A DNA stretch of 23,782 nucleotides from Alphaproteobacteria bacterium UBA6038 (GTDB taxonomy: Bacteria; Pseudomonadota; Alphaproteobacteria; Micropepsales; Micropepsaceae), in contig DIZC01000069.1 in NCBI GenBank assembly GCA_002429315.1, positions 17,542 to 41,323 on the forward strand, read 5' to 3'. Below are positions 15,886 through 23,782 of the stretch, in pieces. The position numbers and the translations under genes are program-made. Under the pieces are notes generated by a model. That model was not told where the DNA came from and ran no database searches. It saw nothing but the letters and a program-made list of their open reading frames with translations. Every line of letters starts with the position of its first letter. The stretch's first letter is position 1.

Positions 15886-17313
15886 TCAGAGTGTGGTCCC
15901 GCCCCGCTCCAGTGCAAGCAGGAGATCGGCAGCGAAGATGGCGAGCGTATCGTCTCGCGCGCCCATGATGACGATACGATCGCCGGGCTTGGCGAGTTCG
16001 AGAAGTTTGTTTCCGCATTCGGCACGGGTGGCGAAAGCGAGCGCATTGCGTCCCGCCTCGCGTATGCCCTGCGCGATGTCTTCGCTGGTGACGCTCCTTT
16101 CGGTGGTGCCGCCGTAATAGACCGGCTCTGGCATCAGCAGGATGTCGTCGGGCGCCAGATCGCGCGCAAATCCGGCGATGAATTCGGTCTTCATTTTGCG
16201 CAACGGCCCATAGCCATGCGGCTGAAACAGGATCAGCAGCCGCCCGGCAAACGCATGCAGTGTGGCAAGCGTGGCGGCAATCTTGTCCGGGTTGTGCGCG
16301 AAATCGTCGATCACCGTGATGCCGTTTGCGGCGCCCACCACCTCAAGCCTTCGCCGAATTCCTGCAAAGCGCGACATGGCAGCCGCCGCTGGCCGCAACG
16401 GAATGCCGAGGGCGCGGACCGCGCCCAGCGCCGCCAGCGCATTGGCGGCATTGTGCCGCCCCGGCACCTGCAAGGCGACGTTCAGGAACTGCGGCTTGTG
16501 TGCGGCGCCGTCCCGCTCGCGCACATCGAACGAGATGCCGTCGGGCGCAGGCACGACGTTGCTCGCCAGAAGGTCGGCATGAGATTCCACAAAGGAATAA
16601 GTGATGGTCTTTCCCGCGGCGGAGGGCACAAGCGCTGCGGTTTCCTCATTGTCGAGATTCAGCACCGACATTTGCGCCTTCGCCACGAAATCGCGGAACA
16701 GCGCACGGAGTTCATCCATGGTTTTGTGGTCGAGCGAGATGTTGTTCACCACGGCAATGTGCGGCGCGTAGCGCGCGATCGAGCCATCGCTTTCGTCCAC
16801 TTCGCTGATGAAAAATTCGCTCTTTCCCACCCGGGCGCTGGCGAAGGGAGCCTCCATGCTGGCGAAGTTCTTCATCACCGCGCCGTTCATGATGGTGGGA
16901 TCGCGGCCGAGATCGGTCAGCATCCAGCCGATCATGCCGGTGACGGTCGATTTGCCGGACGTACCTGCCACGCCGATGCTCTGCGGCGCGGCATTGAACA
17001 GTTCCGCCAGCAGTTCGGCTCGGGTCATAAGCGGCGCACCCAGCTTCCGCGCCGCCACCACGTCCGGCACGGTATCTTCGACGGCCGCGGAGATCACCAC
17101 TGCCTGTTCCGGGCTGGTGACGCCCGTGCCGTCCTGCGGATAAAGCGCAATGCCGCGGCTCTTCAGGAACTCGAATTTCGCGGCGGTGCGGCCCTGATCC
17201 AGCGCGCGGTCGGAGCCGGATACCGTGGCACCATGGCCGCGCAGGATCAGCGCCAGCGGCAGCATCCCGCTGCCGCCGATACCGCAGAAAAAGTAAGGTT
17301 TGTCGAAGATCAT
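15886..17313 (-). CDS. Mur ligase of MurC/Mpl type, probable UDP-MurNAc:muropeptide ligase
   Basis: The 475-residue protein has all three Mur ligase domains. The N-terminal Rossmann domain shows GIGGSGMLPLA (residues 11-21) and SGSD; the central ATPase has GTSGKST (117-123) as its P-loop, EVDESDGS with Glu171, and NNISLDH with His196; the C-terminal domain has RHNAANALAALGA, GIRRRLEVVG, DDFAHNPDKI and FQPHGY. MurC adds L-Ala to UDP-MurNAc; Mpl re-attaches recovered tripeptide. The division cluster that normally houses murC is absent and an LD-carboxypeptidase gene is adjacent, so an Mpl-like recycling role is favoured, by inference. The P-loop differs from the usual GTHGKTT by Ser for His and Ser-Thr for Thr-Thr. 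The start is the ATG at 17313, 58 bases from the divergent neighbour's start. Confidence 0.85.
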   Translation of the reverse strand: MIFDKPYFFCGIGGSGMLPLALILRGHGATVSGSDRALDQGRTAAKFEFLKSRGIALYPQDGTGVTSPEQAVVISAAVEDTVPDVVAARKLGAPLMTRAELLAELFNAAPQSIGVAGTSGKSTVTGMIGWMLTDLGRDPTIMNGAVMKNFASMEAPFASARVGKSEFFISEVDESDGSIARYAPHIAVVNNISLDHKTMDELRALFRDFVAKAQMSVLNLDNEETAALVPSAAGKTITYSFVESHADLLASNVVPAPDGISFDVRERDGAAHKPQFLNVALQVPGRHNAANALAALGAVRALGIPLRPAAAAMSRFAGIRRRLEVVGAANGITVIDDFAHNPDKIAATLATLHAFAGRLLILFQPHGYGPLRKMKTEFIAGFARDLAPDDILLMPEPVYYGGTTERSVTSEDIAQGIREAGRNALAFATRAECGNKLLELAKPGDRIVIMGARDDTLAIFAADLLLALERGGTTL

Positions 17314-17371
17314 GAGCGGCAGCTATAAGCGAGATCGCGTTGGCACGCGAGCGAAAGTGGCGAAACACCAA

Positions 17372-18199
17372 ATGAGGATTGGAATCGTTGCGCCTGCGTC
17401 GCGGATTGACGAGCGTATTGCTGCGCGCGTGCAGGCGGTTGCGGACGCGGCGTTCGGTGATCAGGTTGAACTGTTCTTCCATCCGCAGTGCTTTCTTTCG
17501 TGGGGGCATTTTGCCGGAGAGGATGCGGCGCGTGCAGACGCCTTCGTGCAAGTGGCGAACGACGAGAATTTCGATGCGCTGTGGTGGGCGCGCGGCGGTT
17601 ACGGTGCAAATCGTATTGCGGAAGCCGTGTTGCCGCGGCTGAACGAAGCCGCGCGGAAAAAACTACACCTAGGCTATAGCGACGCGGGCTTTCTACTCGC
17701 GGGACTCTATAAGGCGGAGTTCAAAGTCGCGCACGGGCCGGTAGCCCGCGATATCGCGCGCGCGGGCGGCAACGCAGCCGTGGAACGCGCGCTGCGTTTT
17801 TTAATGGGCGCTCCCGAACCCGGCGATCTGGAGCCCTCGGTGCAGAGTGGAGAACCACTCGCGGCATTCAACCTCACGATCCTCTCGCACCTGATCGGCA
17901 CGGCGCTGGAGCCGGATCTATCTGATCACATCGTCTTGCTCGAAGATGTGTCGGAGCCGATGTACGCCATTGATCGCGCGCTGTTCCACGTCACGTCCGC
18001 GCCGAACCTCCGCAAGGTCGCCGGCCTCAAGCTCGGTCGCGTAAGCGACGTGCCGCCGAACGATCCCGAGTTCGGGCAAACGGAAGAGCAGGTGGTCCGC
18101 CACTGGTGCGCGGCGTCGGGCATTCCGTATCTCGGGCGCGCCGACATTGGCCACGATGCCGATAACAAGATCGTGCCGTTCGGAAGGTGGGAAGGATAA
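17372..18199 (+). CDS. ldcA: LD-carboxypeptidase / S66 family peptidase (LdcA-like)
   Basis: S66 enzymes are serine peptidases that cut the L,D bond before the terminal D-Ala of the murein tetrapeptide in the cytosol; MccF relatives hydrolyse microcin C. The 275-residue product starts RIGIVAPASR as expected, with WWARGGYGANRI at about 71-82, the nucleophile elbow GYSD with Ser103, LLEDVSE with Glu191, and IGHDADN with His261. The complete Ser-Glu-His triad is thus present. An in-frame ATG at 17300 would add 24 residues and overlap the divergent ligase gene; the ATG at 17372 matches the family start, though its ribosome site is weak. It is divergent from the Mpl-like gene, and the two could supply successive steps of peptide recycling. 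The tripeptide it makes is the substrate of Mpl. Confidence 0.88.
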   Translation: MRIGIVAPASRIDERIAARVQAVADAAFGDQVELFFHPQCFLSWGHFAGEDAARADAFVQVANDENFDALWWARGGYGANRIAEAVLPRLNEAARKKLHLGYSDAGFLLAGLYKAEFKVAHGPVARDIARAGGNAAVERALRFLMGAPEPGDLEPSVQSGEPLAAFNLTILSHLIGTALEPDLSDHIVLLEDVSEPMYAIDRALFHVTSAPNLRKVAGLKLGRVSDVPPNDPEFGQTEEQVVRHWCAASGIPYLGRADIGHDADNKIVPFGRWEG

Positions 18200-18204
18200 G
18201 CGGG

Positions 18205-18220
18205 ACCTCCCCCGGAGGGG
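18205..18220. repeat. GC-rich palindrome between convergent genes
   Basis: CCTCC (18206-18210) and GGAGG (18214-18218) flank a three-base loop in the 36-base gap between the LD-carboxypeptidase and S10 peptidase genes. A purine-rich run (GGGAGAGGGAGA) follows. There is no T tract, so it is not a classical terminator. It resembles the short palindromic CTCCCCCGGAGGGG elements that recur between genes in many alphaproteobacteria, but only one copy is in this window. Confidence 0.4.
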
Positions 18221-18235
18221 AGAGGGAGACCCCAA

Positions 18236-19891
18236 TTACTGGTTCAGATTGTCCGTCCTGCGGATGAAGTCCGCGGCGTTGTCGTGGATCTGCTTCAGCG
18301 AATCCTCGTGGGCGTAGACCATGTGGCCGGACTGGTAGTAGTGGTACTCGATGTTCCGCTGCAGCGCCGGCGGAATCTGCAGGTGCCGCATCTCGTAGAT
18401 GCCCTCGTAATAGGGCGTGGCGAGATCGAAATAGCCGCCGGCCAGCATGATCCGCAGCCGCGGATTGTATTTCATCGCGGTCGAAAGATCGGGGATCACG
18501 TTCGTCGCTTCCGGCAACGGAATGGGCACGCCGGATGGCTGATGCAGGAAATTCCAGCTGCGGAAAACGTCAATCTCCGGCTTGTACTGCTTGCCGGTGC
18601 CGTATTTCAGCTCCCGCCGCACATAATCGTTGAACGCGCTGACATAGGCCGAGCTGATCGAGGCCGATTGCGGATCGTATTCCGCCTGCTTTTCCAGCGG
18701 GTCCATGGTCGGGCCGGAGAAGCGCGAATCGAGCCGGCCGGTAGTCATTTCAGCATTGCCCTGCAGGTTCTGCTCGAACATGCCGCCGTCCACGCGCAGA
18801 TCGGCCCGCAGGATGTACCACACCGGCAGACCCGTGTACTGGTGCAGTCGATTGGCGATCGTCAGCCGCTGGTTATGATTGAGCGCAGCGCCCGCCTGCA
18901 GCGCCTGCGAGTAGTCGCCCATCGCGAAATGCTGCACGTCGCCCAGGAACTTCTGCAGATCGGGAGGGCGCTTGCCGGGCAGCCGGTTGTGATACCAGGC
19001 GGTGGCGGCATAGGTCGGAAGCGCCAGCATGTAGGGCAGATCGACGGCGGGATTGAACTCGGGCTGGTCAGCGCTCATGTCGAAGCTCAGGATCTGCGAC
19101 AGCAGCATCACGCCGTTGAAATCGATCGAGCGGTCGGTCTCCAGCATATTCACCAGCACCGCCGAGCGGGGCGTGCCATAGCTTTCGCCAAACAGGTATT
19201 TCGGCGAATTCCAGCGGCCGTATTTCGACAGAAACTGGGTGACGAACTCGGCGAACGCCCACGCATCCGGGTCCACGCCGTAGAAGGCCTTCTCCTTGTC
19301 CTTGCCGGTGATGCGCGAGAATCCGGTGCCCGGCGCATCGATGAACACGAGATCGCTCGCGTCGAGCAGGCTGTAGTCGTTGTTCACCAGCTTGTATGGC
19401 GCAGCCGGGGTATGGGTATCGTCTGCGGTGATGACCCGCCGGGGACCGAACGCGCCCATGTGCAGCCACACGGTCGAGGAGCCGGGGCCGCCATTGTAGA
19501 GAAAAGTGACGGGCCGGTTCTCCGGTTTCTCGCCGCTCTTCGCATAGTATACGTAGAACATGGCGGCGCGTGCGCCGGTCTCTCCTTGCGGCTTCGGCCC
19601 CTTCTCCGCGGCTTCCGTTTCCGGAGCAGCGCCCTCGGACTCGGCGGACTGCGTCACGTCATCCCAGCCCTTGGGATGGACGACGATGGTGCCGGCGATC
19701 GCGTGGTAGCTGAGGGTATCTCCTTCGACCGTCACGCTGCTGTCGGTGCCGCTATCGTCGTTCTTGAAGTACGCCGCGACGGCCGGCTCGACCTTGGTGC
19801 GGTCCTTGTCTTTGTCCTTGTTGCTGTTGTCCGCACAGGCGATGGTGGCCACGACCGAAAGCGTGGCTACCAGAATCCATCCGCGTTGCAT
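18236..19891 (-). CDS. S10 family serine carboxypeptidase, exported (possible lipoprotein)
   Basis: The 551-residue protein has an N-terminal hydrophobic segment (ILVATLSVVATIAC) ending in Cys19, which may be a lipidation site although the lipobox is imperfect. A charged linker follows (NSNKDKDKDRTK). The S10 catalytic domain shows NGGPGSS (133-139, oxyanion region), GESYGT with nucleophile Ser237, GGYFD with Asp489 and SGHM with His523, so the whole triad is intact. A low-complexity Glu/Ala-rich insert lies at about 82-105. S10 enzymes remove C-terminal residues from peptides at acidic pH; in bacteria they are exported and their substrates are unknown. The ATG at 19891 has AGGGGA four bases upstream. 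The open frame extends to 20233, but that part overlaps the kinase gene and is discounted. It is convergent with ldcA. Confidence 0.9.
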   Translation of the reverse strand: MQRGWILVATLSVVATIACADNSNKDKDKDRTKVEPAVAAYFKNDDSGTDSSVTVEGDTLSYHAIAGTIVVHPKGWDDVTQSAESEGAAPETEAAEKGPKPQGETGARAAMFYVYYAKSGEKPENRPVTFLYNGGPGSSTVWLHMGAFGPRRVITADDTHTPAAPYKLVNNDYSLLDASDLVFIDAPGTGFSRITGKDKEKAFYGVDPDAWAFAEFVTQFLSKYGRWNSPKYLFGESYGTPRSAVLVNMLETDRSIDFNGVMLLSQILSFDMSADQPEFNPAVDLPYMLALPTYAATAWYHNRLPGKRPPDLQKFLGDVQHFAMGDYSQALQAGAALNHNQRLTIANRLHQYTGLPVWYILRADLRVDGGMFEQNLQGNAEMTTGRLDSRFSGPTMDPLEKQAEYDPQSASISSAYVSAFNDYVRRELKYGTGKQYKPEIDVFRSWNFLHQPSGVPIPLPEATNVIPDLSTAMKYNPRLRIMLAGGYFDLATPYYEGIYEMRHLQIPPALQRNIEYHYYQSGHMVYAHEDSLKQIHDNAADFIRRTDNLNQ

Positions 19892-20021
19892 GAGCTCCCC
19901 TACCCTCGAATTCTTCGAATCCGCTGTGTCGCGGCGGCGGGACGATAGCGGCGCGACACGGTGGCCGCAACGGCGCGCGGGCATGGCCACATCACAACGG
20001 CGTGCCCTTCCATGGCGAAGC

Positions 20022-21911
20022 TTAATGCCGCATCCGGTGGGGCTTTTGATGCGGGGCGCCGGCGAGGGCAGTGCGCAGCGCCGTCTCCAGCGCTTCCCGT
20101 TCGATGGGCTTGCGCAGGATCGGCGCGGTGCCGAAACGCTCATCGATTCCGTCCTGCGCATAGCCGGTGAGGAAGACGAACGGCGTGCCGTCCGCCTGAA
20201 GCAACTCCGCCAGGGGGTAGGCGAATGAGCCACCCAGGTTGACGTCCAGCACCGCGGCGTCGAAGCCGCCGGCCCTCGCCATCTCTATCGCTTCGCTCAG
20301 ATCGGATACCGGACCGGTGACAGTGCAGCCCATATCCTCCAGGATATCGCGCATCAGCAGCCCGACCAGCGCTTCGTCCTCCACCAGGAATATCCGCGGA
20401 CCCTTCGGAACCGGCTGCACCAGCTTCAGATGGTCCGGGAGAGGCCGCGGGGTTTCTTTTGCCGGTTCGGCGCCGCCATAAGAAAGCGACAGATTGCAGA
20501 CAAGCCCGTTGGGCTGCCAGTCGAAGGAAACCTCTCCGCCGCCTTGCTGAGCGATGCTCGCGGTGACGATCTTCATGCCGAAGCCGCGATGCTTCGGGGC
20601 AACCACCGGCGGTCCCTTGGTTTCGGTCCATTGCAGCTTCAACTGGCCTCCGCAGATCTCCCATCGAATGCTCACTTCACCATTATCGTTGGACAGGGCT
20701 CCGTACTTCGCGGCGTTGGTGGCGAGCTCGTGCAGGGAGAGCGCGATGGTCTGCGCCTTGTCCGGCGGCAGGATCACGGAGGGACCGGTCACGCCGATCC
20801 GGGCTGCGCCACGGATCCGGTAGGGCGAGATTTCCTCGTTCACGAGGCGCAGCATGTCCGCGCCCTGCCAACGCGATTGCGACAGGAGCTCATGTGTCTG
20901 GGCCAGCGCGCGAATACGACCTTCGATGCCCTCGATGTAGTCGCGCGTGTTCTCGGCACGCCCAAGCCGAACGATGGCCTGCACGATGGCCAGCGCGTTG
21001 CGGGCGCGGTGATCGACTTCGCGCGCCAGCAAGCTCTGGCGGATTTCCGCTTCTTTGCGTTCGGTGATGTCGATGGTGACGCCGTCGACGCGCACCAGCG
21101 TCTCATTGCTTTCGAAAGTCCCCGCCGCCGACACCACGCACCAGCGCAACTGTCCGTCCGCCCGCACAATGCTAACTTCGCGCTGGAACGTGCTCTGCCC
21201 GGAATCGAGCCGTGCCATGGTCTGGGTGAGATCCGCCCAATCATTTTGCTGAAAAAAGGAGCGGATGAGGTCGCCGCTCGGCACGAAGACCTGCGAGTTG
21301 AACGATTTGGGGTCGAGCCCGAAAATTCGGCAGTGACCCTCGTCCCAGGACCAGCGGTCCTCCGCAACCTCGTATTCCCAGGAGCCCATGTTGCCGGCCA
21401 CCAGCGCGAGGCCGCGGCCGCGCTCGCTCTGCAGCAGACGCTGAGTAGAGGCCTCGAGCGCAGCAGTGCGTTCGCGGATGCGCTGCTCCAGACCGCGGTT
21501 CAGCTGCTCAAGCTCCCGGGTCTTGCGGAAAAGCTCGGCGAAGACCTTCACCTTCGCGCGCAGCACCTCCGGCACCACCGGGACCGGCACGTAATCCACG
21601 GCGCCCGCGCTGTAGCCGCGCAGATAATCCATCTCGGAGAGGTGGATCGCGGAGATGAAGATGATCGCCGTCTTTTGGAACCGGGGATGCTCGCGGATCA
21701 TCGCCGCGAGCTCGAATCCGTCCAGCTCCGGCATGCAGACGTCGACGAGCACGACCGCGATATCGGTCTTGAGAAGATGTTCGAGTGCTCCCTTGGCGGA
21801 CGCTGCCTTGATGAGGTTCTCGCCCAAAGGCTCGAGCATCACCTCATAGGAGAGGAGCTTCGCCGGCTGGTCGTCGACCAGGAGCACATTGACCATGTTG
21901 CTCGCCGTCAT
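20022..21911 (-). CDS. hybrid HWE-family sensor histidine kinase (REC-PAS-HWE kinase-REC)
   Basis: The 629-residue cytosolic protein begins with a receiver domain (about 6-125; LLVDDQ, phosphoacceptor Asp57 in VLVDVCMPELDG), whose usual KP lysine is replaced in GAVDYVPVPV. A coiled coil follows (about 135-175, RELEQLNRGLEQRIRERTAALEAS), then a PAS domain (about 180-290, ending in VDGVTIDITERKEAE). The HWE kinase core has His301 in DHRARNALA, an N box LHELATNAAKYG, the WTE signature and GFGMKIV. A C-terminal receiver (about 510-620) has LVEDE, Asp556 in LDVNLGG and a normal RKP lysine. There is no membrane segment. The ATG at 21911 lies 13 bases after the upstream kinase stop, with TAAGGAC overlapping that stop, so the two form an operon. 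It probably feeds a phosphorelay; output partners are not in the window. Confidence 0.9.
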   Translation of the reverse strand: MTASNMVNVLLVDDQPAKLLSYEVMLEPLGENLIKAASAKGALEHLLKTDIAVVLVDVCMPELDGFELAAMIREHPRFQKTAIIFISAIHLSEMDYLRGYSAGAVDYVPVPVVPEVLRAKVKVFAELFRKTRELEQLNRGLEQRIRERTAALEASTQRLLQSERGRGLALVAGNMGSWEYEVAEDRWSWDEGHCRIFGLDPKSFNSQVFVPSGDLIRSFFQQNDWADLTQTMARLDSGQSTFQREVSIVRADGQLRWCVVSAAGTFESNETLVRVDGVTIDITERKEAEIRQSLLAREVDHRARNALAIVQAIVRLGRAENTRDYIEGIEGRIRALAQTHELLSQSRWQGADMLRLVNEEISPYRIRGAARIGVTGPSVILPPDKAQTIALSLHELATNAAKYGALSNDNGEVSIRWEICGGQLKLQWTETKGPPVVAPKHRGFGMKIVTASIAQQGGGEVSFDWQPNGLVCNLSLSYGGAEPAKETPRPLPDHLKLVQPVPKGPRIFLVEDEALVGLLMRDILEDMGCTVTGPVSDLSEAIEMARAGGFDAAVLDVNLGGSFAYPLAELLQADGTPFVFLTGYAQDGIDERFGTAPILRKPIEREALETALRTALAGAPHQKPHRMRH

Positions 21912-21924
21912 GGGCTGCAGGTCC

Positions 21925-23782
21925 TTAGCGGTGCAGCCACATGCGCAGCGCAAACAACAGTTGTTCGGTGTTCACCGGCTTGGCCAGATAGTCGGAAGCG
22001 CCTGCCTCGAGACACTTCTCCCGGTCGCCCTTCATCGCCTGCGCCGTGAGAGCAATGATCGGCAGCCGCCGGAACTTGGGATTGGCGCGGATGTTGCCGA
22101 TCGTCTGATAGCCATCCATCTCCGGCATCATGATGTCCATCAGCACGATGGCGAGCTCAGGCGTGGATTCGACCAGCTTGATCGCCTCCTCGCCGGTGGT
22201 TGCAGTGAGCACCTGCATGCCGCGACGCTCGAGCACGCTGGAGAGCGCGAAGATGTTGCGGGCGTCGTCGTCGACCAGCAGCACCGTGCGGCCGACAAGA
22301 TCCTCGTCCGAACTATTGAGCCGCTCCAGCATGCGCTGCTTTTCCGGCGGGAGATCGGTAATGACACGATGCAGGAACAACGCGGTTTCATCGAGCAGCC
22401 GCTCAGGGGATTCGACGCCCTTCACGACGATGCTGCGCGCCATGGTGTGCAGCTGCGCATCTTCTTCCGCCGAGAGTTCGCGGCCGGTGAACACAATCAC
22501 CGGAATGTCGCAAAGCTGCTCGTCCGCCTTCAGCTTTTCAAGCACTTCGAAGCCGCTCATGTCCGGCAGCCGGAGGTCGAGCACGATGCAATCGGCCGCC
22601 TGTCGGTGAAGAGCGTCCAGCGCCTCGGCACCGCTGCCGACCGCGACGATGTCGACGTCGTCGTGGCCGAGCAGTTCGGCAATGCTCATCTGCTCGGCCG
22701 GATTGTCCTCCACGATCAGCAGACGCTTCTTGCGCGGCTCGGCGTATTCCTTGATGCGGCTGAGCGCGGCGCGCACGCCTTCCGTGCTGGTCGGCTTGGT
22801 GACAAAGGAGAAGGCGCCGCGGGCAAGCCCGTGCTGGCGGTCCTCGTCCAAGGTGACGATCTGCACCGGAATATGGCGCGTCTGCGGATTCTGCTTGAGT
22901 TGGGAGAGCACGGTCCAGCCCAGCATGTCGGGCAGGAAGACGTCGAGCGACACCGCCGTGGGCCGGTATTCGTAGGCCAGTTCCAGCGCATCCTCGCCGC
23001 GCATGGCGACGAGAACCTTGAATCGCTGATCGTGCGCAAGATCCATCAATATCCGCGCATAATGCGGATCGTCCTCGACGATGAGCAGGACGGTGTCGCC
23101 CGGCTCGATCGCACTCCTGTCGTCGGCGATCTGCTCGACCGGGCGCTCCGGCAGAGCAGAGATGATGGCGGCGCGCGACGGCGCGGATCCGCCCGCGCCG
23201 GTCTGCGGCCGGTTGGCGATGGCGGGGCCGACATAACGCAGCGGCAGGTATAGCGTGAATGTACTTCCCATGCCCGGTGTGCTGCGCAGGTGGATCTCGC
23301 CGCCGAGCAAGTTGGCAAGCTCACGGCTGATCGCCAGGCCCAAACCGGTGCCGCCGTATTTCCGGCTGGTGGAGGCATCGGCCTGCTGGAATGCCTCGAA
23401 GATGATCTTCTGCTTCTCCGTGGGAATGCCGATGCCGGTATCCGACACTTCGAACGCGACCACCGACTGCGCCTGGTTGAGCACCGGATGATTGGCGCTC
23501 CAGCCGCCGATCGCGCGGGAAACGGTGAGCCGCACCCCGCCGTTCTCGGTGAACTTGAACGAGTTCGACAGCAGGTTCTTGAGAACCTGCTGCAGGCGCT
23601 TGGAATCCGTGACGATGGTGCGGTCCAGATGCGGGTCGATGTTGATGTCGAACGACAGTTGCCGCGTTTCCGCCTCATGCCGGAATGGCCGCGCCACCGC
23701 ATCGACAACGTTGGTGAACGCGATGTCTTCCGCGTCCACCGTGACGGTACCGGACTCGATCTTGGAGAGATCGAGGATGTCG
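21925..23782 (-). CDS. hybrid sensor histidine kinase with three receiver domains, 5' end missing
   Basis: The frame is open at the right edge; 618 C-terminal residues are visible. It starts at the end of the HisKA helix pair (DILDLSKIESG), just after the expected phosphoacceptor His. The HATPase domain follows with LKNLLSNSFKFTENG, DTGIGIP, FQQADASTSRKYGGTGLGL and STPGMGSTF. Three receivers come next: VEDDPHY with Asp in LDVFLPDM and TKP; VEDNPAEQ with LDLRLPDM and VVKG; and VDDDARN with MDIMMPEMDG and AKP. All have the acidic pocket, Asp and Lys, so all could be phosphorylated. Kinases with three C-terminal receivers usually have HAMP and GAF input domains at the N-terminus; those would be outside the window. 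It is first in the operon with the HWE kinase. No HPt domain is seen. Confidence 0.92.
   Translation of the reverse strand, partial: DILDLSKIESGTVTVDAEDIAFTNVVDAVARPFRHEAETRQLSFDINIDPHLDRTIVTDSKRLQQVLKNLLSNSFKFTENGGVRLTVSRAIGGWSANHPVLNQAQSVVAFEVSDTGIGIPTEKQKIIFEAFQQADASTSRKYGGTGLGLAISRELANLLGGEIHLRSTPGMGSTFTLYLPLRYVGPAIANRPQTGAGGSAPSRAAIISALPERPVEQIADDRSAIEPGDTVLLIVEDDPHYARILMDLAHDQRFKVLVAMRGEDALELAYEYRPTAVSLDVFLPDMLGWTVLSQLKQNPQTRHIPVQIVTLDEDRQHGLARGAFSFVTKPTSTEGVRAALSRIKEYAEPRKKRLLIVEDNPAEQMSIAELLGHDDVDIVAVGSGAEALDALHRQAADCIVLDLRLPDMSGFEVLEKLKADEQLCDIPVIVFTGRELSAEEDAQLHTMARSIVVKGVESPERLLDETALFLHRVITDLPPEKQRMLERLNSSDEDLVGRTVLLVDDDARNIFALSSVLERRGMQVLTATTGEEAIKLVESTPELAIVLMDIMMPEMDGYQTIGNIRANPKFRRLPIIALTAQAMKGDREKCLEAGASDYLAKPVNTEQLLFALRMWLHR

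Noticed and set aside
15886..17313. Assignment as the housekeeping murC
   Set aside because: No division/cell-wall cluster genes are adjacent and the P-loop departs from the MurC form, so the gene symbol is left blank.
17340..17371. TTGGCACG as a possible sigma-54 site between the ligase and ldcA
   Set aside because: The matching TTGC element at the required spacing is missing.
18284..19948. 554-codon plus-strand ORF opposite the S10 peptidase
   Set aside because: It is a shadow of a gene with a complete catalytic triad; no ribosome site or family features.
19892..20233. N-terminal extension of the S10 peptidase to 20233
   Set aside because: Overlaps the C-terminal receiver of the kinase gene and puts the export signal inside the protein; ATG 19891 has a good ribosome site.
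20430..23253. Long plus-strand ORFs opposite the two kinases
   Set aside because: Compositional shadows of clear kinase and receiver domains on the minus strand.
1..23782. Defence island, prophage, transposon or CRISPR array
   Set aside because: No transposase, integrase, repeat-spacer pattern, toxin-antitoxin pair or phage gene could be found on either strand.

Overview
The window is a GC-rich, densely packed bacterial chromosome segment, most likely from an alphaproteobacterium. The basis is the combination of a COQ9-family gene next to a peptide deformylase and rpsU, an HWE-type histidine kinase, a transmembrane anti-sigma/ECF sigma pair of alphaproteobacterial style, and a DUF1302/DUF1329 outer-membrane pair. 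A Rhizomicrobium/Micropepsales-like or Hyphomicrobiales-like host would fit, but that is an impression, not a measurement. I see no rRNA, tRNA, CRISPR array, transposase or integrase.

Region by region: 1-2317 is a housekeeping block: the 3' part of purK (+), a def-coq9 operon (-) and rpsU (+, TTG start). 2361-8140 is a cell-envelope carbohydrate block: murQ (-), a 1147-residue GH18-like/CE4 deacetylase/GT2 fusion (-), and a divergent membrane-protein pseudogene carrying four frameshifts. 8170-9255 is a secreted beta-propeller-like protein (TIGR03118 type). 9256-11004 is a regulatory block: a 439-base intergenic region with a candidate promoter, terminator hairpin and ECF-type promoter, then an ECF sigma factor and its membrane anti-sigma factor in one ATGA-coupled operon. 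11001-14016 holds a DUF1329 and a DUF1302 gene placed head to head, followed by a secreted protein of unknown function (14178-15167). 15205-15820 is the wreck of an erythromycin-esterase-like gene. 15886-18199 holds a divergent pair for muropeptide recycling, a MurC/Mpl-type ligase and an LD-carboxypeptidase. 18236-19891 is an S10 serine carboxypeptidase. 20022-23782 is a two-gene operon of hybrid histidine kinases, the upstream one cut by the window edge.

Two themes stand out. First, peptidoglycan recycling: MurQ (MurNAc-6-P to GlcNAc-6-P), an LD-carboxypeptidase (removes the terminal D-Ala from tetrapeptide) and an Mpl-like ligase (re-attaches recovered peptide to UDP-MurNAc) all lie within 16 kb. 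Second, envelope polysaccharide: the GH18-CE4-GT2 fusion combines in one chain activities split between PgaB and PgaC in poly-N-acetylglucosamine systems. No clearly new multi-gene defence or mobile system was found. The least ordinary items are the trifunctional fusion, the possible short terminated transcript and leader ORF upstream of the ECF sigma gene, the shared-CATG divergent starts of the DUF1302/DUF1329 pair, and the two decayed genes.
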